64,000 bases of DNA, from contig QZKN01000135.1 in NCBI GenBank assembly GCA_003598175.1, positions 1-64,000 of the forward strand, read 5' to 3'. The stretch is from Candidatus Omnitrophota bacterium. Its GTDB lineage: Bacteria; Hinthialibacterota; Hinthialibacteria; Hinthialibacterales; Hinthialibacteraceae. Numbering within the stretch: the stretch's first letter is position 1; each line of letters opens with the position of its first letter. This document shows, one piece after another, positions 53,850 to 62,089 of this stretch. The translations under genes were made by a program, and so were the position numbers. The notes under the pieces were generated by a model. The model worked only from the letters and a program-made list of their open reading frames with translations, was not told the origin of the DNA and did no database searches.

Positions 53850-54929
53850 ATGGTTTTACTAAATTATGCGATATTTAGTTATTTTATATTTTGCTCACAG
53901 CCTGAACTCAAGATTGAAAAAGATGTTTCTCATTCTTCTCACATTGATTTTGTTCAACAAGATGTACGCTCTTCCATATCTTTATTACGTACGATTGAAG
54001 GTGTGTTTTATTTTCTTCCAGATGGACTGCATGGATTTTATGAAAAGAATGGACATTCACAAATTATGGATATCAGTAATTGGTCATCCATAAGTGATTT
54101 ACCTGATCAAGTAGATAAAATCAGCCATATCACACAAACAGACAAAGGATTAATCGCATTAACATATCAGGTTGATAGAATAGTTCAAGTTATCGATGTT
54201 TTGACTGGAGAAATATATCAAACATATACTGTAAATGCCAATTCTCCCTTTTCTGGATTAATAGATATCAGTTCCAGCGGAGATCGACTTGTTTTAGTAA
54301 GTGATAAAGATATCATGAAAGTGTATGAAACTTATACTGGTAATATAATATTTATACATAATAATACATTAAACGGAGAAAGAGTAAAACCAATCTATTC
54401 CCTTGCAATATCCAATGAGGGTAATTTTGTTTTGATTGTGAATGAATGGAGTGGCGCAACATTAATAGATATAATTAATCAACAAATAACAGCTACCTTC
54501 TTTGATGTATATGCAATAGTATCCCGAGTACGCTTTAGTTCTACCGATCACTATGCATTGATCTTATCAATGGGTAATTTTAGCAAATATGAACATATCG
54601 AAGGAGAAATCAAAGTAATCAATATTCAAAACAAAACAGTTATGCATAATTTATTTATTAGAGATGAATTGATTAGTTATGCAGAATTTTCTCCTGATGA
54701 AAAGTACATTGTCTCTGCCAGCGACAGCAGCGGTATTCTAACTGTGTGGGATGTGCAGACAGGAGAGATATTGACACAAGCGTCACATGGAGGAAGATTT
54801 GTTTACGACATTGATTTTTCAGTTGATGGTTCTAAATTTGTCCTTTTATTTGATGACGGCTATTCTCAAATTTGGGATTTCTCCGCCTTTACTTCTTCCG
54901 GGGTCCAGGACTATTCTTTATATCGTTAA
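53850..54929 (+). CDS. Secreted WD40-repeat protein B
   Basis: A 359-residue paralogue of protein A with the same signal-like start, the same blade order and closely similar C-terminal blades (GILTVWDVQTGEILTQASHG and YSQIWDFSAF). It is strongly AT-rich. Divergence between A and B is clearly greater than between the two flanking TolB-gene tails, so the paralogues have diverged or been replaced independently. Followed after 55 bases by the aldehyde dehydrogenase gene. Confidence 0.75.
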   Translation: MVLLNYAIFSYFIFCSQPELKIEKDVSHSSHIDFVQQDVRSSISLLRTIEGVFYFLPDGLHGFYEKNGHSQIMDISNWSSISDLPDQVDKISHITQTDKGLIALTYQVDRIVQVIDVLTGEIYQTYTVNANSPFSGLIDISSSGDRLVLVSDKDIMKVYETYTGNIIFIHNNTLNGERVKPIYSLAISNEGNFVLIVNEWSGATLIDIINQQITATFFDVYAIVSRVRFSSTDHYALILSMGNFSKYEHIEGEIKVINIQNKTVMHNLFIRDELISYAEFSPDEKYIVSASDSSGILTVWDVQTGEILTQASHGGRFVYDIDFSVDGSKFVLLFDDGYSQIWDFSAFTSSGVQDYSLYR

Positions 54930-54984
54930 ATAAGTGACACTGGAAATGAGGTTACCTAAATGCATGGAAAGGAAAGGAGCAAGT

Positions 54985-56352
54985 ATGACGCTGCAGGTCA
55001 TCTATCCGGCGACAGGAGATGTCGTAACCACGTATGAAGAGATGAACGCGGAAGAAGTCCGTGCACATCTCTCGAATTGTGAGAAGGAATTTCATCGATG
55101 GAAAGCCGCCGCCTTCTCCGACCGGGCGATGCTCATGACAACGGCGGCGCGCATCCTCAAAGACAACGCCGAGGATTATGCCAAACTGATGGCGTTGGAG
55201 ATGGGCAAACCGATTCGCGACGGTCGCGCCGAAGCGCTGAAATGCGCATGGGTTTGTGAGTATTACGCCGATCATGCGGAATCGATGCTGCGCGAAACCA
55301 TTATTGAAACCGACGCCAGCCGCAGTTTTGTGACGTTTCAACCGCTGGGCGTGGTGCTGGCGGTCATGCCGTGGAATTTTCCGTTCTGGCAGGTGTTTCG
55401 TTTCGCCGCGCCGGCGCTGATGGCGGGCAATGTAGGCGTGTTGAAACATGCGTCGAACGTACCCGGCTGTGCATTGGCGATTGAAAGTATTTTTCACGAA
55501 GCCGGATTTCCCGAAAACGCCTTCAAAACCTTACTGGTCGGCAGCAGCCGGGTCGACGCCATTATCGAAAATCCGGTCATTAAGGCCGTCACGCTGACCG
55601 GCAGCACCCCCGCCGGCCGCGCAGTCGCCGCCAAGGCGGGCGTCATGCTGAAAAAAACGGTGCTGGAACTAGGCGGCAGCGATCCTTATGTGATTCTGGA
55701 AGATGCGGATTTGGAGGAAACGGTTCCGACCTGCGTTACCGGACGTCTGATCAATGCCGGGCAAAGCTGCATCGCCGCCAAACGTTTCATCGTCGTCGAA
55801 TCCGTGCGGGAAGAATTCGAAAAACGCTTTGTCGAACAGATGCAAACCGTGAAAACTGGAGATCCGATGGATGAAAACACGGTCATGGGGCCTCTGGCAC
55901 GCCTCGATCTGCGCGACGAACTGCATCAGCAGGTGGTGAAAAGCATCGACATGGGCGCGAAATGTCTGCTGGGCGGCCAAATTCCGCAAGGAAAAGGCGC
56001 ATATTATCCCCCGACGGCGCTGACCGACGTCAAAAAAGGCAGTCCCGCTTATGATGAGGAGATGTTCGGACCGGTTGCTGCCATTATTCCGGTGAAAAAC
56101 GAAGAAGAGGCAATCCGGATCGCGAATGACACCTGTTTCGGCCTTGGCGCCGCCGTCTTCACCCGCGACAAAGCCAAAGGGGAACGCATCGCGGCGGAAC
56201 AACTCGAAGCCGGCTGCTGTTTCGTGAATTCGTTCGTAAAATCCGATCCCCGTTTACCCTTCGGCGGCGTCAAAGAAAGCGGTTATGGCCGGGAACTGGC
56301 GGATTTCGGCATTCGGGAGTTTGTGAATGTAAAAACAGTGTGGGTGAAGTGA
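54985..56352 (+). CDS. NAD(P)-dependent aldehyde dehydrogenase (succinate-semialdehyde dehydrogenase-like)
   Basis: Cytoplasmic enzyme oxidising an aldehyde to the acid, 455 residues, most like the short Sad/GabD2-type succinate-semialdehyde dehydrogenases. Catalytic features are in place: N131 in PWNFPFW, E228 in LELGGSDP and C262 in NAGQSCIAAK, with the SGYGRE-like KESGYGREL near the end. AAAGGAG precedes ATG 54985; an earlier ATG-like start at 54934 belongs to non-conserved sequence. Its first 28 codons occur in diverged form at 53437. The precise aldehyde is not known. Confidence 0.93.
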   Translation: MTLQVIYPATGDVVTTYEEMNAEEVRAHLSNCEKEFHRWKAAAFSDRAMLMTTAARILKDNAEDYAKLMALEMGKPIRDGRAEALKCAWVCEYYADHAESMLRETIIETDASRSFVTFQPLGVVLAVMPWNFPFWQVFRFAAPALMAGNVGVLKHASNVPGCALAIESIFHEAGFPENAFKTLLVGSSRVDAIIENPVIKAVTLTGSTPAGRAVAAKAGVMLKKTVLELGGSDPYVILEDADLEETVPTCVTGRLINAGQSCIAAKRFIVVESVREEFEKRFVEQMQTVKTGDPMDENTVMGPLARLDLRDELHQQVVKSIDMGAKCLLGGQIPQGKGAYYPPTALTDVKKGSPAYDEEMFGPVAAIIPVKNEEEAIRIANDTCFGLGAAVFTRDKAKGERIAAEQLEAGCCFVNSFVKSDPRLPFGGVKESGYGRELADFGIREFVNVKTVWVK

Positions 56353-56382
56353 AGATAGTCTATCATTACTAAAAATGTTATT

Positions 56383-58548
56383 TTAGGTTTTACCAGAAGG
56401 AATGCTTTGGTTGTGGTGCTCGCATCCCAAACGTTCCGCTATCTGCCGCCAAACCTGCTCAGCCGCCTTGATCTTCCCTTTTCGTTTATTTGGCGCGGTG
56501 GCCACTCCCGTGATGGTTTGATTCCATGCTTTCAGAATGCAAGTCACATGAAAGGAAGGTCTTCCGGATTCGTCATCTTGTGTGATCGCGTATTCCGGCA
56601 GCGCCCAACCTTGTTTTTGGCAAAAATCATTAAGTCCGGCGGAAAAATTGCCTCCTTTGATGTTGGAAGGAATCCATATCGTATTTTCCTTCTGCGGTTG
56701 AGGCAGGAGCGACAACAAGCGTTTGGCGGCAAGTTGTTCGGCGTCTTTTTTATTGCTCCCCGCGATTTCTTCGGTTTGGTAGAGCGTTTCGTCGATATGC
56801 ATGGCTGCCACACATGTGAACGCCGGCGCGTGGGGCGGGCCGCTTTGGGCGACGTTGAACGTTGGTTTTTTCCAGGAATGTTTCATGCACGTTTCCAGCA
56901 ATTCGCCTTTGTAATTTTTCGTGGGGATTTCCGTTCCGGATTTTTCGATCGTCGCCGGTTGTTCGTTGCGGACAAGGTTTTCGCGCCATTCGGATAGGGA
57001 AATATCAACGATTTGCGCGACCAAATCAACCGTGGCATACTGCTGGGAAGTCTTTTTTTGCGAAGAGGAGCAAGGACGGGAAGTGAACGGTTTGCCGTTC
57101 ACGTTGATTTTCACCACACTGGTGTGAATCAAGGCATGGCTCTCTCCCACACTTTGCGTGGCGCAGTCGTGCGATTGAAAGGTCGGGTAAATTTGTTTGG
57201 CGATTTCCAGAATCGTAACCGCTTTATCCGGATTACGGGTCAAATGCACCACGGCCTGCTCGCGTATGTTAAACCAATCCTCCTGAAATTCATCCGAAAT
57301 CGAAAATAAAATGAGAACGTAATCCATCGGTTGCATCTGGTTTTCCTGGATGCGCGTCAACAGTTCCGTTTCCAATGCTGCGTCGAGGTTGCCGGTTGAG
57401 CACGCCATTTTTACGAGTCGGCTGAAATCCTTGACGTCCAGGTCGCTGAGTCCCGATTGCGCTTGTTTGAGGATTTGTTTATCTCGCTGCCTTTTGAATT
57501 GCTCCGCGCGTTTGATTTTGTATTCATGTTCGACCGTCGTGACGCGCCGGGCGATTTCTTCCAATTCCGGTAGAGAATACGGCGGTTCTTCGCCGCCGAT
57601 CAACGCGGAAATTATGCGGTGGTTCACCAAATCGGGATAGCGGCGGATCGGCGATGTGAAATGCGTGTAGAAGGGGAGATTGAGTCCGAAGTGGCCTTCA
57701 ATCCGAGGACCGTAGGTGGCGCGGTTTAATACGATGTTCATTCTTTTCTGGAGGATTTCGATGGGGAAGTGCGTCGGATCCGCAATCGCATTTTGGATAT
57801 CGCGGATTAAATTTGTTCGTTCCGACGCCACCGCTTGCGCGGTGTGGTTGCGAAATAAAATGGACACATTCTTGCGCGCCGCATATTCCGCCACGTATTG
57901 ATTGGCGATGATCATGAATTCCTGCACGATGATGTTTGCCACATGTCTTTGTTCGGGCGCAATTTTTTCCAATTGGCCTTCTTCCGTGGTCCGCCATCCA
58001 CGTCGAAGATCGTAAAGCGCCAATGCGCCTTTTTGTCTCCGTGAATCCAGGAGAGCCAGGGCGATCCCTTTGCATTCGTTCAGGAGCGTGTACAGCGGAT
58101 GGTCTTTCTCCTTCAGGATCGAATCCACCGCCGAGTAACTCAACTTTTTCCGGCTGGCAAGGCGCTGCTGTTCGATCAGCGTATCCATGACTTCCAATTG
58201 ATCGGACAAGGTTATGGAAACGGTCAGCACGGGCCGGTCTTCTCCTTCCCATAAACTGTATTGATCTTCGGACAGGTGGATTGGCAGCATTGGATCGTTA
58301 TTGTTTTTATAATAACGGGTAAACACTTTTTTCAATGCGTCCTGATCTTCGCGCGAATGGATCGGTACGCCTTGTCCGACATCGGCGATGCTGACTTGCA
58401 GGAGCCAATCCTTGTCTTGTTTTAGGATATGAATCGCATCGTCCAGATCACGGGATTGTTCCGCATCGATCGTGACGCCGTCCACTTGGGGTCGGGCATG
58501 CCATGTTTTTTGCGCGGATATTTTCTTATCGCCAATTACTTTACACAT
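56383..58548 (-). CDS. RNB-domain exoribonuclease with two C-terminal dsRNA-binding domains
   Basis: A 721-residue protein. The N-terminal part is an RNase II/R catalytic domain: VTIDAEQSRDLDDAIHI has the four metal-binding aspartates D28, D34, D36 and D37 in exactly the spacing of RNase R, and FYTHFTSPIRRYPDLVNHR is the family signature. The usual N-terminal cold-shock/OB domains and the C-terminal S1 domain are missing. Instead two double-stranded-RNA-binding domains follow, at about residues 543-615 (KGELLETCMKH ... AAKRLLSLL) and 636-712 (NFSAGLNDFCQKQGW ... AAEQVWRQIAERL). AGGATAAG precedes ATG 58548. Activity on structured RNA is inferred. Confidence 0.88.
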   Translation of the reverse strand: MCKVIGDKKISAQKTWHARPQVDGVTIDAEQSRDLDDAIHILKQDKDWLLQVSIADVGQGVPIHSREDQDALKKVFTRYYKNNNDPMLPIHLSEDQYSLWEGEDRPVLTVSITLSDQLEVMDTLIEQQRLASRKKLSYSAVDSILKEKDHPLYTLLNECKGIALALLDSRRQKGALALYDLRRGWRTTEEGQLEKIAPEQRHVANIIVQEFMIIANQYVAEYAARKNVSILFRNHTAQAVASERTNLIRDIQNAIADPTHFPIEILQKRMNIVLNRATYGPRIEGHFGLNLPFYTHFTSPIRRYPDLVNHRIISALIGGEEPPYSLPELEEIARRVTTVEHEYKIKRAEQFKRQRDKQILKQAQSGLSDLDVKDFSRLVKMACSTGNLDAALETELLTRIQENQMQPMDYVLILFSISDEFQEDWFNIREQAVVHLTRNPDKAVTILEIAKQIYPTFQSHDCATQSVGESHALIHTSVVKINVNGKPFTSRPCSSSQKKTSQQYATVDLVAQIVDISLSEWRENLVRNEQPATIEKSGTEIPTKNYKGELLETCMKHSWKKPTFNVAQSGPPHAPAFTCVAAMHIDETLYQTEEIAGSNKKDAEQLAAKRLLSLLPQPQKENTIWIPSNIKGGNFSAGLNDFCQKQGWALPEYAITQDDESGRPSFHVTCILKAWNQTITGVATAPNKRKGKIKAAEQVWRQIAERLGCEHHNQSIPSGKT

Positions 58549-58833
58549 GAAAACTTATCCTATTCTATCATCCGTACGAACGCAGCGTGGTTTTTCATGA
58601 CGAACAACATTTATCATTTTCTATCGCTATGTTCCGGCCGCGATACCTGTTTGTTACCGGTCAGACTCCGGGTTCAATCGTTTTCTGTCTCTTCATGATC
58701 CCCATTGTTTGCACGTAAAAACCTGTTCCACATTTATTGTGTTGGCTGATAGTGTTGCTTGTGGAACTGAACATCACCGTTGGATTGATGACAGGGAAAT
58801 GATAAAGACTTCGATATCGGAAAAATTAATTAT

Positions 58834-59460
58834 TTAGTTTGTCGAGGTATAATCACTTGCCCGCAGGATATCGCCGACGCTGTTCAATCCGTTGGTGGGA
58901 TTATAGCGAAAATAACGGAACGAAGCCGCCGGATATTCCGGCACGGTAAAGCGGCCCGGCGTGTCCCACACGACGTTTTGGATGCCGGGATACTCGAAAA
59001 CGGGATTGGAATCGTCGCTGAAACTCGGTCCGGCGCTGGCCACCAGCCACCGCGTCGCCGGTCCGCTCGGATTCCCCCCGCGATCCCACTTCGGATCCCA
59101 ATCCGGTTCGGTTCCGAAGGTATAATGCTGTTGGGTGCTGCCCCAACTATCCGCCATCATGATCGGATTGGTATAGAACGGATCCATCGGCAGAGCGCCG
59201 ATATAGGATGTGGGAGTGGTCAAACGATACAATCCCGCATGAAGCGGTACGTCGGAGTCGTGATGATTTTCCGTATACGTATTCCAATCCAGCCGATACA
59301 TTTCCTGCGCCTGTCCCATGGCCCGCATGTCCGAATGGACTTTCGCCACTTTTGCGCGGGTTTGTGCGTTCATGAAATTGGGAACCGCGATGGCGGCCAG
59401 AATACCGATGATTGCAACCACGATGAGCAATTCAATAAGCGTGAATCCCGATTGTTTCAT
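58834..59460 (-). CDS. Type II secretion/type IV pilin-like pseudopilin
   Basis: A 208-residue prepilin-like protein. The prepilin peptidase site is G|FTLIELLIVVAIIGILAA with the conserved Glu at mature position 5, then the helix continues with NFMNAQTRAKVAKVHSDMR. The rest is a globular domain with many Gly/Pro/aromatic residues. Such proteins are abundant in several uncultured phyla, often unlinked to secretion genes, as here. The role is assembly of a pseudopilus or a surface structure. Confidence 0.92.
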   Translation of the reverse strand: MKQSGFTLIELLIVVAIIGILAAIAVPNFMNAQTRAKVAKVHSDMRAMGQAQEMYRLDWNTYTENHHDSDVPLHAGLYRLTTPTSYIGALPMDPFYTNPIMMADSWGSTQQHYTFGTEPDWDPKWDRGGNPSGPATRWLVASAGPSFSDDSNPVFEYPGIQNVVWDTPGRFTVPEYPAASFRYFRYNPTNGLNSVGDILRASDYTSTN

Positions 59461-59610
59461 AACCGTTACCTCATTTTGCTTCGATGGCTCGATGCTCAGT
59501 GTGATACAAAGAAGAAGTTTTCACTTCCGTACCCGTGAAATTTTAACGCGATCGAGTGAGCATGAATAGGTTGAAAAACATAAAGGAAAGCATTATTCGT
59601 TAATTTTAAA

Positions 59611-59662
59611 CGTAACCATTCCAAAATCCGTGTTAGACGATGTCGCGGATTGTATGGTTGCG
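59611..59662. other. Strong imperfect stem-loop upstream of thiS
   Basis: CGTAACCAT pairs with ATGGTTGCG (one G-U), then after an internal loop AATCCG pairs with CGGATT, around a 15-base loop that contains GAC/GTC. It lies about 260 bases upstream of thiS, in a 460-base gap without other supported features. It does not contain the conserved TPP-riboswitch sequences. Confidence 0.5.
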
Positions 59663-59923
59663 TGAAAGTGAAACTGATCCATTGGCGATACGCCGTTTCA
59701 GCGTTTTCTTTAAATCGACGATTGATTCCGGTCGAGAGTATCGGCTAATGGATCAACTTCCGGGTAATCATAAGAATCCCTGTAATCCGTGATTCAGAAA
59801 ACGAAAAAGGAAGCGTCACTCTACTTTGTTGCGCCCTTCGCACATTTTCGTGTTTTCGTGATTGACTTGACAACCATACCTCAAACCATAAGCTGTTGTA
59901 TACACCCAACATAGAAATTGAAA

Positions 59924-60142
59924 ATGAAAATCATGACCATTACATTAAACGGAAAGAAACAGGAAATCGGCGAGAACCTTACTATTTCGCAATTCCTCGA
60001 ATCCTTGAACCTGCATCCGCGGCGGGTGGCGGTTGAGGTCAATCGCGTCATTATCAAGCGGGACGAGTTCGAGCGGCATCCTCTGCGGGAAGGCGATGAA
60101 ATCGAAGTGTTGCAGTTCGTCGGCGGCGGAGCGCGGCTATAA
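59924..60142 (+). CDS. thiS: Sulfur carrier protein ThiS
   Basis: Ubiquitin-like carrier that brings sulfur as C-terminal thiocarboxylate for the thiazole ring of thiamine. The fold is recognisable from ITLNGKKQEIGENLTISQFL and VAVEVNRVIIKRDEF to EIEVLQFVGGG. Unusually the Gly run is followed by Ala-Arg-Leu before the stop, so the diglycine is not terminal. Start could be ATG 59924 or ATG 59933. thiG follows 74 bases downstream. Confidence 0.88.
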   Translation: MKIMTITLNGKKQEIGENLTISQFLESLNLHPRRVAVEVNRVIIKRDEFERHPLREGDEIEVLQFVGGGARL

Positions 60143-60216
60143 TGATCCTTGCATTTTCCGGTGGGAATCGATTGGAATCCTTACCGTGGTAAAAAAAATG
60201 AAGAATCGAGGATTGA

Positions 60217-61020
60217 ATGATGACGCAGGCGAATGTTTCATCCACAAATTCGCAAATCGAAGAGGAACCGTTGAAAATTGGCGATATCACGCTTCATTCC
60301 CGCTTGATCGTGGGAACAGGCAAGTATAAAAGTTTTGAGGAAACGGAACAGGCGTTGGCCGAATCGGGTACGGAAATGGTGACGGTGGCCTTGCGCCGCG
60401 TCGATTTCGCCGCCGAGGATCATTTGTTAAACCACATAGATCCTAAAAAATACATTATTCTGCCCAATACCGCCGGTTGTTACAACGCGGACGATGCGGT
60501 GCGTGTGGCGCGGCTGGGGCGGGAAGTGGGAAACTCAAATCTGGTCAAATTGGAAGTGCTGGCCGATCCGGATACGCTGTTGCCCGATCCGGTGGAAACG
60601 TTGAAGGCGTTGAAAATCCTGCTCTGGGAAGGTTTCAAGGTGATGACATATACCAGCGACGATCCGGTGATGGCCAAGCGGTTGGAGGACGAAGGCTCGA
60701 CATGCGTGATGCCGGCGGGAGCGCCGATCGGATCGGGACAGGGGATTTTGAATGCGAACAATATCCGCATTATTTTGGAACGTGCAAGGGTCCCCATCAT
60801 CGTCGATGCGGGCGTGGGAACGGCGACCGACGTCAGCCGCGCGTTCGAGCTGGGTTGCCAGGCGGTTTTGCTGAACACCGGCATTGCGGGGGCGAAAGAT
60901 CCGATTCGCATGGCGCGGGCGATGAAACATGCGGCGTTGGCGGGACGGAATGCCTTTCTTGCCGGGCGCATTCCAAAAAAATTGTATGCCACGGCGAGCA
61001 GTCCGCAGATGGATTTTTAA
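60217..61020 (+). CDS. thiG: Thiazole synthase ThiG
   Basis: Makes the thiazole phosphate of thiamine from 1-deoxy-D-xylulose 5-phosphate, ThiS-thiocarboxylate and dehydroglycine. The 267-residue TIM-barrel protein shows the family segments [41 protein letters not shown] with the Schiff-base lysine, and [22 protein letters not shown] precedes the double ATG at 60217/60220. The thiD2/thiE gene follows with one base between stop and TTG. ThiH/ThiO, ThiF and ThiC are not in the window. Confidence 0.96.
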   Translation: MMTQANVSSTNSQIEEEPLKIGDITLHSRLIVGTGKYKSFEETEQALAESGTEMVTVALRRVDFAAEDHLLNHIDPKKYIILPNTAGCYNADDAVRVARLGREVGNSNLVKLEVLADPDTLLPDPVETLKALKILLWEGFKVMTYTSDDPVMAKRLEDEGSTCVMPAGAPIGSGQGILNANNIRIILERARVPIIVDAGVGTATDVSRAFELGCQAVLLNTGIAGAKDPIRMARAMKHAALAGRNAFLAGRIPKKLYATASSPQMDF

Positions 61021-61021
61021 A

Positions 61022-62089
61022 TTGAAAAAAAACTCTTTTTATCGTTTGATTGACGCCAATGCGGACCGAACGGCCGAAGCCTTGCGCGTTGTGGGAGATA
61101 TTGCCCGCTTTGTGGCGGACGATCGGGAATTGGCGGCGGCATGGCGCTCCGTCCGCGGCGAGTTTTGGTCGATTATCGAAAGCGCGCCGAATTTGCAGGG
61201 ACGCATGTTGGCCAGTCGAGACAGCGCGCAGGATGTGGGGCGCGGTTTTGCCGCCTCTTCGCATCACGACGTGTTGGCCATGGCGCGGACAAACATTCAT
61301 CGGGCGCAGGAATCGTTGCGGGTGTTGGAAGAAGCCGCTCGCAGCGCAGACCCCTCGCTGGTGAATCGATTGGCGTCATTGCGCTATCGCTGTTACGATC
61401 ACGAACCCGCCACGCTGGCCGCGCTGGAGCGATGGTCGATTGCCAAAAAACTCGATTTCGGATTGTATGTGGTGCTCGGTCAGGAATTTGCGCGGGGGCG
61501 GGATTTTCTCGAAGTGACAGAAAAAGCGATCGCGGGAGGAGCGGGAGCGATTCAATTACGCGCAAAGGACATGCCCGTGCGGGAATTTCTCGATTGGGCT
61601 TTTCGCTTGCGTGAATTGACGAAACAACATGGCGTCACGTTCATCATCAACGATCGTCTCGACGTGGCGCTGGCGGTGGGCGCGGACGGCGTCCATCTCG
61701 GGCAGGACGATTTTCCCGTTCGGGAAGCGCGGCGCATCGCCGGACCGCAATTGATCATCGGCGCATCGACGCATTCGGTCGAAGAAGCGCGGCGCGCGGT
61801 GGACGATGGCGCAAGTTACTTCAACATCGGCCCGATTTTCCCTACCGGTACGAAAAAAGGCGTTGCCGCTCCGGTCGGACCGGATTTGATTACGCAAGTA
61901 ACCGCCGTCGTGAACCATCCCTTTACGGTGATGGGGGGAATCAAGGCGGACAATGTGGATGAGGTGTTGCGTCGGGGGGCGAGACGGATCGCCGTGGTTA
62001 CGGCGGTGGTGGCCGCGGATGACATTACCGCGGCGGCGAGAGCATTCACCGATAAAATTCAAAAACGATTTTCCCAACCGGCTCAATAA
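61022..62089 (+). CDS. thiE: ThiD2-ThiE fusion: HMP-P kinase-like domain plus thiamine-phosphate synthase
   Basis: Joins the thiazole and pyrimidine halves of thiamine. Residues 1-140 form the ThiD2-type domain (YRLIDANADRTAEALRVV and later HRAQESLRVLEE), reported for other species to act in place of ThiD as HMP-phosphate kinase. Residues 150-355 are ThiE, with GAIQLRAKDM, FIINDRLDVALAVGADGVHLGQDD and FNIGPIFPTGTKK. Only a TTG at 61022 stands at the domain boundary directly after thiG; longer versions would overlap thiG by 90 bases and lack similarity. Its end overlaps the convergent gene by seven bases. Confidence 0.93.
   Translation: MKKNSFYRLIDANADRTAEALRVVGDIARFVADDRELAAAWRSVRGEFWSIIESAPNLQGRMLASRDSAQDVGRGFAASSHHDVLAMARTNIHRAQESLRVLEEAARSADPSLVNRLASLRYRCYDHEPATLAALERWSIAKKLDFGLYVVLGQEFARGRDFLEVTEKAIAGGAGAIQLRAKDMPVREFLDWAFRLRELTKQHGVTFIINDRLDVALAVGADGVHLGQDDFPVREARRIAGPQLIIGASTHSVEEARRAVDDGASYFNIGPIFPTGTKKGVAAPVGPDLITQVTAVVNHPFTVMGGIKADNVDEVLRRGARRIAVVTAVVAADDITAAARAFTDKIQKRFSQPAQ

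Noticed and set aside
59461-59923. TPP riboswitch before thiS
   Set aside because: Neither CTGAGA nor the ACC...TTTGAACCTGAT-type core is present in the gap.
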